From NCBI GenBank assembly GCA_012727685.1, contig JAAYGO010000004.1, forward strand, positions 1-18,909: a stretch of 18,909 bases of DNA. Direction: 5' to 3'. Positions 5,833-13,133 of the stretch are shown here, in pieces. Numbering within the stretch: the stretch's first letter is position 1; every line of letters begins with the position of its first letter. This stretch comes from Bacillota bacterium (GTDB taxonomy: Bacteria > Bacillota > Dethiobacteria > DTU022). The translations under genes and the position numbers were made by a program. The notes beneath the pieces are model-generated. The model made no database searches. It was given only the letters and a program-made list of their open reading frames with translations, and was not told the origin of the DNA.

Positions 5833-6225
5833 CTAGACTCGCCGCCGCTTTGGCGGCCGGCAACCGTTATGGGGAATGGGGGTCACATCTTTGATCGCGT
5901 TAACTTCGAGTCCGGCAGCCTGCAAGGAACGAATCGCCGCTTCCCGCCCGGCGCCGGGTCCCTTCACATAAACTTCAACCGAACGCATGCCATGCTCCAT
6001 GGCCGCCTTGGCTGCCGATTCGGCCGCCAACTGCGCGGCAAAAGGAGTCGACTTGCGGGACCCTTTAAACCCGACATTACCGGAGCTGGACCAGGAGATG
6101 CTGTTTCCGTTGGCATCGGTTATGCTGATAATGGTATTGTTAAAGGTCGACCTGATATGCGCGACCCCGTGTTCAACATTCTTCCTTTCACGGCGCTTCG
6201 GCCGTGCCCCTTTTGTCTTGGCCAA
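5833..6225 (-). CDS. rpsK: Ribosomal protein S11
   Basis: S11 forms part of the 30S platform beside the E-site mRNA. The 130-residue protein has the conserved blocks GVAHIRSTFNNTIISITD, WSSSGNVGFKGSRKSTPFAA, VKGPGAGREAAIRSL and the basic C-terminal tail HNGCRPPKRRRV. The start is a TTG (6225-6223) with GGGAGGA 10 nt upstream, and the product then matches the family opening AKTKGARPKRR. It sits between rpsM and rpsD with short gaps and shares their transcript. Confidence 0.97.
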   Translation of the reverse strand: MAKTKGARPKRRERKNVEHGVAHIRSTFNNTIISITDANGNSISWSSSGNVGFKGSRKSTPFAAQLAAESAAKAAMEHGMRSVEVYVKGPGAGREAAIRSLQAAGLEVNAIKDVTPIPHNGCRPPKRRRV

Positions 6226-6246
6226 GTCAGTTTCGTCCTCCCTTCG

Positions 6247-6618
6247 CTATTTCTTCCGGTGCACGCCGACAGTTTTCCGGGGGCCCTTGCGGGTCCGCGC
6301 GTTATTTTTCGTTCCCTGCCCGCGCACCGGTAAGCCGCGCCGGTGCCTGATGCCCCGGTAGCAGCCGATTTCCACCAGGCGCTTAATGTTCATGGCTACC
6401 TCGCGGCGGAGATCACCTTCGACCTTGTAATTCTTATCAATGAATTCTCGCAAACGGCTGATTTCATCTTCAGTCAAATCACGAACCCGGGTATCGGGAT
6501 TAATCCCCGTCTGGGCCAGCACCGTGGCAGCCCTGCTGCGGCCAATGCCATAAATATAGCTGAGCGCTATTTCAATCCTCTTTTCCCGCGGCAAGTCGAC
6601 TCCCGCTATCCTCGCCAA
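6247..6618 (-). CDS. rpsM: Ribosomal protein S13
   Basis: S13 lies in the 30S head and contacts the P-site tRNA and 50S bridge elements. The 123-residue product shows the family opening ARIAGVDLPREKRIEIAL, the helix-hairpin-helix segment YIYGIGRSRAATVLAQTGI and a basic tail GLPVRGQGTKNNARTRKG. It starts at TTG (6618-6616), with GGGAGGTG about 8 nt upstream; no other start fits the conserved N terminus. A 92-nt gap separates it from rpmJ, the longest gap inside the rpsJ-rplQ run. Confidence 0.97.
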   Translation of the reverse strand: MARIAGVDLPREKRIEIALSYIYGIGRSRAATVLAQTGINPDTRVRDLTEDEISRLREFIDKNYKVEGDLRREVAMNIKRLVEIGCYRGIRHRRGLPVRGQGTKNNARTRKGPRKTVGVHRKK

Positions 6619-6710
6619 ACTTTTGCACCTCCCTTAAAGTATCTGCTGGCAGGCAAAAATAGTTAAACAAAGCTAGGATTCCCATCAAAAGAACCTGCTA
6701 TTCTATTACC

Positions 6711-6824
6711 TTAACCCTGCCGCTGCTTGTGCTTGGGATTCTCGCAGATAATCACTACTTTCCCCTTGCGCCTGATAATCTTGCATTTTTCACACATCGG
6801 TTTAACCGATGGACGGACCTTCAC
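6711..6824 (-). CDS. rpmJ: Ribosomal protein L36, zinc-binding form
   Basis: This 37-residue protein starts at GTG (6824-6822) and reads MKVRPSVKPMCEKCKIIRRK and onward to KHKQRQG, the complete L36 sequence. Zinc ligands C11, C14, C27 and H32 are all present, so this is the zinc-ribbon (C+) form rather than the cysteine-free paralogue. AAGGAGGCGGG precedes the start, and its first bases form the stop codon of infA, so the two are probably coupled. The infA-rpmJ-rpsM order is the standard one. Confidence 0.97.
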   Translation of the reverse strand: MKVRPSVKPMCEKCKIIRRKGKVVIICENPKHKQRQG

Positions 6825-6838
6825 AACCACCCGCCTCC

Positions 6839-7060
6839 TTATTTGTAGCGATACGTAATCCTTCCCCGGGTGAGGTCGTAAGGTGAAAGCTCGACCAAAA
6901 CCCGATCACCGGGCAGGATACGAATAAAGTTCATGCGAATTTTCCCCGATACATGCGCCAGTACCTTGAGGCCGTTTTTTAACTCCACCCGGAACATGGC
7001 ATTCGGAAGGGGCTCTACGACTGTTCCCTCCACCTCCACGACACCCTTTTTCTTGCTCAT
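6839..7060 (-). CDS. infA: Translation initiation factor IF-1
   Basis: IF-1 binds the 30S A site during initiation. The 73-residue product is a single S1-like OB fold with the conserved stretches VVEVEGTVVEPLPNAMFRVE, HVSGKIRMNFIRILPGDRV and VELSPYDLTRGRITYRYK, and has the usual length. ATG at 7060 has AGGAGG 12 nt upstream. It lies between the KOW-domain gene and rpmJ, within the continuing transcript. Confidence 0.98.
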   Translation of the reverse strand: MSKKKGVVEVEGTVVEPLPNAMFRVELKNGLKVLAHVSGKIRMNFIRILPGDRVLVELSPYDLTRGRITYRYK

Positions 7061-7079
7061 CGGTTAAATTAACCTCCTG

Positions 7080-7352
7080 TCAGACGTCTTCCCGCGGTAC
7101 CAGCTCTTTCAAAAATTTAATCACATCGCTGTCCGTGAGCTTGCCCGCCTGGATCAGCTCTTCGATTTCCACCCGCCGCTCGATGCGCTGCAGGTGGGCG
7201 ATATTTTTTTTCTTCAAACGGTTCAGGGTCCGCCTGCGGCCGTCGGCAAGCAGAACCCGTCCCGGTTCCGCCGCCTTGATGACCAGGTAGTAACTGCCTT
7301 TATCCCGGCCGGCTTTCGACTGGACCAGTTGCCCGGGCTTGAGCTCTTCCAT
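7080..7352 (-). CDS. KOW-domain RNA-binding protein (L14e-like, unnamed)
   Basis: This 90-residue protein begins with a KOW-type segment (about residues 5-40): LKPGQLVQSKAGRDKGSYYL leads to VLLADGRRRTLNRLKKKNIAHL. This resembles the KOW fold of L14e/L24-like ribosomal proteins. A charged helical C-terminal half follows, with RVEIEELIQAGKLTDSDVIK. Its role is not established to my knowledge; similar small KOW proteins are found beside map and infA in many Clostridia. The context suggests RNA binding linked to the ribosome or initiation. Spacing is 27 nt from map and 19 nt to infA, so it is part of the operon. ATG 7352 follows an AAGGGGGG site. It is not L24, which is encoded separately at 12767-13096. 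Confidence 0.85.
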   Translation of the reverse strand: MEELKPGQLVQSKAGRDKGSYYLVIKAAEPGRVLLADGRRRTLNRLKKKNIAHLQRIERRVEIEELIQAGKLTDSDVIKFLKELVPREDV

Positions 7353-7379
7353 AACCGCGCCCCCCTTTTCCCATTCTCC

Positions 7380-8126
7380 CTAGAGGACGGTGAGAATTTC
7401 CGGGCCATTTTCTCCGACGGCAATGGTGTGTTCGAAGTGTGCGGAGAGGCTCCGGTCACGGGTCACTACCGTCCATTGATCCGCTAAAACCTCCACCTGC
7501 CAGCCGCCGGCATTGATCATCGGTTCGACTGCAAGCACCATGCCCGGCTGTAGCAGCGGCCCGCGCCCCGGCCTCCCGAAATTGGGCACCTGTGGCTCCT
7601 CATGCATGGCGGTGCCGATACCATGACCGCAATAGCTGCGCACGATGGAAAAACCGCGGGCTTCCGCGTAGCTCTGCACCGCATGTGACACATCCGAGAG
7701 GTGCGCGCCGCATTGCATCGCCTCAATAGCCTTTTCCAGTGAACGCCTGGTAACCTCAATCAACTTCTGTGCCTGGGGGCTGATTTTCCCGACGGCAAAA
7801 GTGACGGCGGCATCGGCATAGTAACCGTCCAGGCAGGCCCCCACATCAATGCTGATTATATCTCCCTCTTGAAGCTTGCGCAACCCCGGAATGCCGTGCA
7901 CCACCTCTTCGTTGATCGAGGTGCAAATGGAGGCGGGATAACCGTGGTAACCCAGGAAGGCGGGCAGGGCGCCGGCCCGGCGAATGATCCTTTCAGCCCG
8001 CTTATCCAGCGAACCGGTGGTCACGCCAGCGGCCACGGCTCTCTCCATTTCCTGCAGCACCGCGGCCACTATCTTCCCGGCCTGGCGCATCTTTTTGATC
8101 TCTGCAGCCGACTTTAGTTTAATCAT
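7380..8126 (-). CDS. map: Type I methionine aminopeptidase
   Basis: The enzyme removes the initiator methionine from nascent proteins in the cytosol. The 248-residue product has the full set of metal ligands: D94 and D105 (IDVG, YYAD), H168 (GHGIG), E201 (AVEPM) and E232 (FEHT), plus the substrate-binding H77 (EVVHGIPG). Length and absence of an N-terminal extension fit the short bacterial type I form. It starts at ATG 8126, only 7 nt after the secY stop, with a weak site (GTAGGGC), so coupling to secY is likely. In most Clostridia adk lies between secY and map; here it does not. Confidence 0.97.
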   Translation of the reverse strand: MIKLKSAAEIKKMRQAGKIVAAVLQEMERAVAAGVTTGSLDKRAERIIRRAGALPAFLGYHGYPASICTSINEEVVHGIPGLRKLQEGDIISIDVGACLDGYYADAAVTFAVGKISPQAQKLIEVTRRSLEKAIEAMQCGAHLSDVSHAVQSYAEARGFSIVRSYCGHGIGTAMHEEPQVPNFGRPGRGPLLQPGMVLAVEPMINAGGWQVEVLADQWTVVTRDRSLSAHFEHTIAVGENGPEILTVL

Positions 8127-8133
8127 CGCTGCC

Positions 8134-9390
8134 CTACTTCATGAACCCCTTATAGCTGCGGATCAGCATATGGCTCTCAATCTGCTTCACCGTTTCAAGG
8201 ACTACACCGACCACGATAATGAGGCCGGTTCCGGTGAAGATCACGCTCATCCCGGTAGCCCCTTGCAGGATCATGGGAAATACGGCAATAAAGGCCAGCG
8301 AGATAGCCCCCACCGTAGTAAGCCTGTTCGTGACCTTGCCGAGGTAATCGGCGGTAGGCTTGCCCGGCCGCAAACCCGGAATGAAACCGCCGTATTTCTT
8401 TATATTCCCGGCGACCTGGAACGGGTCAAATTGCACGGCCGTATAAAAATAAGCAAAGGCAATAATCATGATCACGTAGAGGATCGTGCTTAAGGCCGAC
8501 CCCCACTCGAGGCTCACGGCGAGCTGCTGGGCAAAGGGATGATCGATAAATTTGGCCATGGTCTGCGGAAAGGTCAAAATGACCGAGGCAAAGATCACCG
8601 GGATCACGCCGGACTGGTTTACCTTCATCGGGATATGGGTCGCCTGCCCCCCATACATGCGCCGCCCCACAATCCGTTTGCTGTACTGCACGCTAATGCG
8701 CCGCTGGCCCTGGTCAAGGCCAATAATGCACACGATTAAAGCGAGCATTAGGACCAACACGACGAGTACTAGATACGGGCGAACCAGGCCATGGCGCACC
8801 TGTTCAACCACCTGCGTTACCCCGACCGGGAAACCGGCCACGATCCCGGCAAAGATCAGCAGGGAGATCCCGTTCCCAATTCCCTTCTCCGTGATCAACT
8901 CGCCCATCCACATCAGGAAAGCGGTCCCCGCGGTCAGGGAAATGACGATGATCACATAAGAGAGCATGCTTTTGTTTATCACGGCCATATCGGCAATAAA
9001 GAAAGATAACGCCAAGCCCTGGATAATGGCAATCACTACGGTCCCGTAACGGGTCAGCTGTGATAATTTTTTTCTCCCCTCGGGCCCCTCCTGGCTCCAC
9101 TCCTTGAATTTCGGAATCACAAGCGTTAACAAATTCATGATAATGGAGGCATTAATGTAGGGCATAATCCCCAGGGCAAATATTGTAAACCGGCTCAGGT
9201 TATCACCGCCGATTATATTCATAAACCCGAAAATCGTATCCCCCTCAAAAAATTGGGCCAACCTGGCAGGATCGACACCTGGCACGGGAATAGCGGACCC
9301 GGCCCGAAACACAATGAACATGGCCAGAGTAAAAAGAATTCTCTGTCTCAGTTCTTTAATTCGCCATGCTGTCCGTACTGTTTCCAACAA
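8134..9390 (-). CDS. secY: Protein translocase subunit SecY
   Basis: SecY is the channel of the SecYEG translocon in the inner membrane. The 418-residue protein has ten hydrophobic segments. Recognisable blocks are IPVPGVD in the first loop, FALGIMPYINASIIMNLLT, GELITEKGIGNGISLLIF, VNQSGVIPVIFA and FDPFQVAGNIKKYGGFIPG, followed by the C-terminal SYKGFMK. Translation starts at TTG 9390, directly after the rplO stop; GAGGTGA inside the end of rplO is its binding site. A second TTG follows at once, so the first one or two residues are uncertain. Confidence 0.98.
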   Translation of the reverse strand: MLETVRTAWRIKELRQRILFTLAMFIVFRAGSAIPVPGVDPARLAQFFEGDTIFGFMNIIGGDNLSRFTIFALGIMPYINASIIMNLLTLVIPKFKEWSQEGPEGRKKLSQLTRYGTVVIAIIQGLALSFFIADMAVINKSMLSYVIIVISLTAGTAFLMWMGELITEKGIGNGISLLIFAGIVAGFPVGVTQVVEQVRHGLVRPYLVLVVLVLMLALIVCIIGLDQGQRRISVQYSKRIVGRRMYGGQATHIPMKVNQSGVIPVIFASVILTFPQTMAKFIDHPFAQQLAVSLEWGSALSTILYVIMIIAFAYFYTAVQFDPFQVAGNIKKYGGFIPGLRPGKPTADYLGKVTNRLTTVGAISLAFIAVFPMILQGATGMSVIFTGTGLIIVVGVVLETVKQIESHMLIRSYKGFMK

Positions 9391-9831
9391 TTAAATCACC
9401 TCAGCTTTGCCGCCGGCGGCTTCAATTTTTTCCCGGGCTTGCTTGCTAAAGCCCTGAGCCCGGACCACCAAACGCCGCTTCAGCTCTCCGTCACCGAGCA
9501 CCTTCAGGGGCTCTTTGGCCGACTTGATTACACCCTCCTGTTTTAAAAGCTCAGGTGTTACTTCAGTGCCATCGGCAAAACGGTTCAACGTTTCAAGGTT
9601 GACGATGAACCATTTCCGGCGATTGATATTGGTAAAACCGCGTTTCGGCAATCTCCGGTATAGCGGCATCTGCCCGCCCTCAAAGCCGCGTCTAATTTTT
9701 GCGCCGGAACGTGATTTTTGACCTTTTTGCCCCCTGCCGGCTGTCTTGCCCAAGCCGGAAGCCGGTCCTCTTCCCTTCCGTTTAGGTGCTTGCCTGGCCC
9801 CTTCCGGAGGGATTACTTCATGCAGGCGCAT
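9391..9831 (-). CDS. rplO: Ribosomal protein L15
   Basis: L15 is a late-assembling 50S protein. The 146-residue product opens MRLHEVIPPEGARQAPKR, continues with the glycine/basic-rich stretch RGPASGLGKTAGRGQKGQKS, and has a globular C-terminal half ending KIEAAGGKAEVI. I placed the start at ATG 9831: GGGAGGTG lies 9 nt upstream and the protein then begins as in the family. An in-frame start at 9882 would add 17 residues unlike L15 and lacks a binding site. The stop abuts the secY start. Confidence 0.96.
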   Translation of the reverse strand: MRLHEVIPPEGARQAPKRKGRGPASGLGKTAGRGQKGQKSRSGAKIRRGFEGGQMPLYRRLPKRGFTNINRRKWFIVNLETLNRFADGTEVTPELLKQEGVIKSAKEPLKVLGDGELKRRLVVRAQGFSKQAREKIEAAGGKAEVI

Positions 9832-9878
9832 CAGAAAACGCACCTCCCGCGTAAGTGATTGTAAAAGTACCTGATTGA

Positions 9879-10061
9879 TCAAATTTCTTCAACATTAACC
9901 AGAAAATCAACGACCCGAATCATGCCCCGGATTTCCGGGGTATCGCTATGCTCAACCTGGCGGCCGACCTTTTGCAGTCCCAGGGCTTTGAGTGTACGGC
10001 GCTGTTTCGGCGTACATGTGATCGGGCTGCGGACCAGTGTAACTGCAATTTTCTTTGCCAT
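9879..10061 (-). CDS. rpmD: Ribosomal protein L30
   Basis: The 60-residue product matches bacterial L30, a small 50S protein: KKIAVTLVRSPITCTPKQRR, then LGLQKVGRQVEHSDTPEIRGMIRV-like sequence and a VNVEEI end. ATG 10061 has AAGGAGAGGG shortly upstream; the first bases of that site include the rpsE stop codon. The order rpsE-rpmD-rplO is standard. Confidence 0.97.
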   Translation of the reverse strand: MAKKIAVTLVRSPITCTPKQRRTLKALGLQKVGRQVEHSDTPEIRGMIRVVDFLVNVEEI

Positions 10062-10075
10062 CGATTACCCTCTCC

Positions 10076-10573
10076 TTACCCCAGCAACTTCTCTACTTCC
10101 ACACCCCGCAGGGCGCTGACTTCTTCCGCCATCTTTAGTGATTTCAAACCGGCCACGGTCGCTTTGACCATGTTCAGTGCATTCGATGAACCGAGAGACT
10201 TGGTTAAGATATCCCTGATTCCGGCCAATTCGAGCACCGCTCTGACCGGACCGCCGGCGATCACCCCGGTTCCTTCAGAAGCGGGCTTCATCAATACCTT
10301 TCCCGCACCAAAGCGGCCGACGACCGGATGCGGAATTGTGGTTCCCACCAGCGGCACCCGAATTAAATTTTTCTTGGCGTCTTCAATGCCTTTGCGGATC
10401 GCCTCGGGAACCTCCCCCGCTTTGCCCATGCCTGCTCCAACAACTCCGTTTTGATCGCCAATCACTACGAGTGCGCTAAAACTGAAACGGCGCCCACCCT
10501 TGACTACCTTGGCAACACGGTTGACTTTCACCACTTTTTCTACAAATTCCTGGGACGGTTCGATTTTTGACAC
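10076..10573 (-). CDS. rpsE: Ribosomal protein S5
   Basis: S5 lines the mRNA entry site and affects decoding fidelity. The dsRNA-binding-like N-terminal domain contains VNRVAKVVKGGRRFSFSALV and GDQNGVVGAGMGKAGEVPEA; the C-terminal domain contains GTGVIAGGPVRAVLELAGI. I prefer the GTG at 10573 (165 residues, MSKIEPSQ). It lies 9 nt after a G-rich site and aligns with the length of S5 from other Bacillota. The ATG at 10582 would add MER but directly abuts a run of seven G, too close to serve as its binding site. The neighbours rplR and rpmD are closely spaced. Confidence 0.95.
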   Translation of the reverse strand: MSKIEPSQEFVEKVVKVNRVAKVVKGGRRFSFSALVVIGDQNGVVGAGMGKAGEVPEAIRKGIEDAKKNLIRVPLVGTTIPHPVVGRFGAGKVLMKPASEGTGVIAGGPVRAVLELAGIRDILTKSLGSSNALNMVKATVAGLKSLKMAEEVSALRGVEVEKLLG

Positions 10574-10593
10574 TCTTTCCATCCCCCCCTTTC

Positions 10594-10962
10594 TTAGAAA
10601 ATTAATCCTTTTTCGCGGGCAGCGTCGGCCAACTCCCGCACCCGGCCGTGATAGAGATAGCCGCCGCGATCAAATATCACTTTTGTAATTCCCCGGTCCA
10701 GGGCCCGTTCGGCGATCAGTTCTCCCACTTTCCGGGCTGCTTCCCGGTTTCCTCCGGAAGAAAGGGAGGCACGCAGAGCCGGATCGAGGCTCGATGCTGC
10801 TGCCAGGGTATGGCCGTCTACATCATCTATGATCTGCGCATAAATATGCCTGTTGCTCCGGAAAACATTCAGACGAGGCCGCTCCCCGGTGCCGTGCACT
10901 TTTTTGCGCACGCGCCAGTGACGCCGCTTCCGGTTTTCATTGCGCGATATCATCTTAATCAT
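10594..10962 (-). CDS. rplR: Ribosomal protein L18
   Basis: L18 binds 5S rRNA and helps attach it to the 50S subunit. The 122-residue protein shows RKRRHWRVRKKVHGTGERPR, LNVFRSNRHIYAQIIDD and the C-terminal FDRGGYLYHGRVRELADAAR ending EKGLIF. ATG 10962 has GGGAGGTG 7 nt upstream; a TTG one codon earlier and an ATG three codons later are in frame, so the extreme N terminus is not certain. It sits between rplF and rpsE as in other spc operons. Confidence 0.96.
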   Translation of the reverse strand: MIKMISRNENRKRRHWRVRKKVHGTGERPRLNVFRSNRHIYAQIIDDVDGHTLAAASSLDPALRASLSSGGNREAARKVGELIAERALDRGITKVIFDRGGYLYHGRVRELADAAREKGLIF

Positions 10963-10984
10963 CAACTAACACCTCCCCTAAGCT

Positions 10985-11521
10985 CTACTTGCCCGTTTTA
11001 CCGACTTTGCGGCGAACCTGCTCGTTTTCATAACGAATTCCTTTCCCTTTATAAGGCTCGGGAGGGAATTTCTTTCTGATCACGGCAGCAAAATTGTTCA
11101 CCTGCTGTTTATCGATTCCCTTGATCAACACCTTAGTGTTGCTGGGCACCTCGATCTCCAGGTTCGGTTCGGGCTCAAAAACCAGCGGATGGGAAAAACC
11201 GACATTAAGGACCAGGTTTTTACCCTGCATGCTGACCCGGTAGCCCACTCCCACGAGTTCCAGTGTCCGGGTAAAACCGTCCGTTACACCGGTGACCATG
11301 TTATCGATCAAGGACCGGGTTAAACCGTGCAGAGCGCGGTGCTGCGGCCTGTCTGAGTGCCGCTTTACCCGGATGCAGCCATCCTCGAGCTCAACCGAGA
11401 TTTCACCGGACAGCTCCCGAGAGAGTTGACCTTTGGGCCCTTTTACCGTAATGTTATTGCCTTCAATCTGTACCTGGACACCCTGCGGCACAGTGATCGG
11501 CTTTTTGCCGGTTCGTGACAT
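10985..11521 (-). CDS. rplF: Ribosomal protein L6
   Basis: L6 lies near the factor-binding stalk base of the 50S subunit. The 178-residue product has the two repeated L6 domains, beginning SRTGKKPITVPQGVQV with NNITVKGPKGQLSREL in the first. Near the end it carries KKFPPEPYKGKGIRYENEQV and RKVGKTGK, the conserved rRNA-binding tail. ATG 11521 follows AAGGAGGTT at a normal distance. Gaps to rpsH and rplR are about 20 nt. Confidence 0.98.
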   Translation of the reverse strand: MSRTGKKPITVPQGVQVQIEGNNITVKGPKGQLSRELSGEISVELEDGCIRVKRHSDRPQHRALHGLTRSLIDNMVTGVTDGFTRTLELVGVGYRVSMQGKNLVLNVGFSHPLVFEPEPNLEIEVPSNTKVLIKGIDKQQVNNFAAVIRKKFPPEPYKGKGIRYENEQVRRKVGKTGK

Positions 11522-11545
11522 CGGTAAACCTCCTTAAAACGCTGA

Positions 11546-11941
11546 CTACCAGATATAACAGAGCACTTCCCCGCCATGGCCCATCTTGCGGGCCTCCCGG
11601 TCAGTCATCACACCGCGAGAGGTGGAGATAATGGCTACGCCCAGACCACCCAGCACCGTGGGCAGTTCGTCTTTCCCGGCATAGACCCTTAAGCCGGGTT
11701 TGCTGATTCGCTTCAACCCGGTAATAATACGCTCCGAACCCTTTCCGTACTTCAGATGAATGCGGATAATACCTTGTTTCTGGTCCTCAATGTATTCATA
11801 GTCCTTTATAAAACCTTCCTGTTTCAGGATCTCAACGATGGACCGCTTCAGTTTGGAAGCCGGTATATCCACAGTGCTATGGCGAGCCATATTCGCATTA
11901 CGGATCCGGGTGAGCATATCGGCAATCGGATCTGTCATCAT
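11546..11941 (-). CDS. rpsH: Ribosomal protein S8
   Basis: S8 is a central-domain 16S rRNA binder and in E. coli represses the spc operon. The 131-residue product begins MMTDPIADMLTRIRNANMAR and has the signature STSRGVMTDREARKMGHGGE near the C terminus, ending CYIW. Two consecutive ATG codons (11941 and 11938) follow AAGGAGGGG; either could be used. It lies between rpsN and rplF. Confidence 0.98.
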   Translation of the reverse strand: MMTDPIADMLTRIRNANMARHSTVDIPASKLKRSIVEILKQEGFIKDYEYIEDQKQGIIRIHLKYGKGSERIITGLKRISKPGLRVYAGKDELPTVLGGLGVAIISTSRGVMTDREARKMGHGGEVLCYIW

Positions 11942-11971
11942 CTTACAAAACCCCTCCTTTCTTCCTTGCCC

Positions 11972-12157
11972 TTACCAACTGGCCTTTTTCACACCGGGTA
12001 TTTTCCCCTCATTGGCCAGTTGGCGAAAGCAGAGGCGGCACATGCCAAACCGGCGTAAGAAAGCTCTGGGACGGCCACACAGCCGGCACCGGTTGTATTG
12101 GCGAACCCGAAACTTCGGTTTACGTTTAGCCTTGGCAATTAAAGATTTCTTGGCCAT
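11972..12157 (-). CDS. rpsN: Ribosomal protein S14, zinc-binding (type Z)
   Basis: S14 is a late-assembling protein of the 30S head. The 61-residue short form has C24, C27, C40 and C43 (CRLC ... CRLC), the zinc-binding type found inside spc operons of Bacillota, rather than the longer cysteine-free form. The end GKIPGVKKASW is typical. ATG 12157 has AAAGGAGGA immediately upstream. Confidence 0.98.
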   Translation of the reverse strand: MAKKSLIAKAKRKPKFRVRQYNRCRLCGRPRAFLRRFGMCRLCFRQLANEGKIPGVKKASW

Positions 12158-12205
12158 CCTTTTCCTCCTTTAAACTGTTGATCATCTACTTTCCGCCCTT
12201 AAGTC

Positions 12206-12748
12206 TTAAGCAGCCCTAAACGGCATTCCCATCAGGGCGAGCAGCTCCCTGGCCTCTTCATCGGTCCCGGCGGTGGTTACAATCACGATATCCATGCCCA
12301 AAATCTTTTCCACTTTGCTGTAATCAATTTCCGGGAAAATCACCTGCTCCCTTATACCTAAGGTAAAATTGCCCCGGCCGTCAAAAGAGCGCGGTGATAT
12401 CCCCCGGAAGTCTCTCACCCGCGGCAAGGCGACGTTGAACAGCTTATCCAAAAAGTGATACATGCGCTCTCCGCGCAGGGTCACCTTGCAGCCAATGGAC
12501 ATTCCTTCCCGAAGCTTGAAACTGGCCACCGATTTCCGTGCCTTGGTGATCACCGGTTTCTGGCCGGCAATGGCGGCGAGGTCGTTGACAGCGGATTCCA
12601 ATATTTTCGGGTTATCTTTGCCTTCACCGACGCCCATGTTGATCACCACTTTTACGATCCGGGGAGCCTGGTTGACATTTTTATAGTTGAAACGCTCCAT
12701 CAGGGCAGGCCTGATTTCTTCCATATATTTCTGTTTTAAGCGCGACAT
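12206..12748 (-). CDS. rplE: Ribosomal protein L5
   Basis: L5 binds 5S rRNA and contacts the P-site tRNA across the subunit interface. The 180-residue product contains VKVVINMGVGEGKDN, KARKSVASFKLREGMSIGCK and RDFRGISPRSFDGRGNFTLG, all diagnostic, and ends LLALMGMPFRAA. ATG 12748 is preceded by AAGGAGGG 12 nt away; that site also contains the rplX stop codon, so the pair is probably coupled. Confidence 0.98.
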   Translation of the reverse strand: MSRLKQKYMEEIRPALMERFNYKNVNQAPRIVKVVINMGVGEGKDNPKILESAVNDLAAIAGQKPVITKARKSVASFKLREGMSIGCKVTLRGERMYHFLDKLFNVALPRVRDFRGISPRSFDGRGNFTLGIREQVIFPEIDYSKVEKILGMDIVIVTTAGTDEEARELLALMGMPFRAA

Positions 12749-12766
12749 CCGTTCCTCTAACCCTCC

Positions 12767-13096
12767 TTACTTATCCAGCGATTCCCCGCATTTTTTACAT
12801 GCGCGTACCCGCCGGCCGTCGCTCAAGACTTTTTTCCCCACGCGGGTAGGCTTGTCACAGGCCGGGCAGATTACCATCACCTTCGATGCAGGGATCGCTG
12901 CTTCCATCTCCCGGATCCCACCTTGGGGCACTTTCTGGGTCGGCTTGGCATGTTTCTTGATGATATTGACCCCTTCCACCTTCAACCTTCCGGCGGCCGG
13001 TAGAGCGGTGATCACTTTCCCTTTTTTCCCTTTATCCTTACCCGAAAGGACCACTACCCTGTCCCCCCGGCGAATTGCCATTTTTTTCACTGCCAT
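12767..13096 (-). CDS. rplX: Ribosomal protein L24 with C-terminal zinc-ribbon motif
   Basis: L24 starts 50S assembly and lies near the tunnel exit. The 109-residue product has an N-terminal KOW motif (IRRGDRVVVLSGKDKGKKGK, about 8-27) and the VEGVNIIKKHAKPTQ stretch. The C-terminal half has C77, C80, C100 and C103 (CPAC ... CKKC), which could bind zinc; some L24 proteins carry this motif and others have lost it. ATG 13096 has AGGAGGTG 11 nt upstream, preferred over an in-frame ATG five codons later. Confidence 0.97.
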   Translation of the reverse strand: MAVKKMAIRRGDRVVVLSGKDKGKKGKVITALPAAGRLKVEGVNIIKKHAKPTQKVPQGGIREMEAAIPASKVMVICPACDKPTRVGKKVLSDGRRVRACKKCGESLDK

Positions 13097-13133
13097 CTAA
13101 ACGACTGCACCTCCTTACAGACCTTCAAGCAGT

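Noticed and set aside
6660..6692. TTGATG with a possible TTAACT downstream in the rpmJ-rpsM gap as an internal promoter
   Set aside because: The -10 candidate matches only about three of six bases; too weak to call.
7984..8493. 169-codon open frame on the plus strand over map and secY
   Set aside because: It is antisense to two clearly recognised genes, has low-complexity unfamiliar sequence and no ribosome binding site; it arises from codon bias of the real genes.
9948..10454. 168-codon open frame on the plus strand over rpmD and rpsE
   Set aside because: It is entirely antisense to ribosomal protein genes and shows no recognisable domain.
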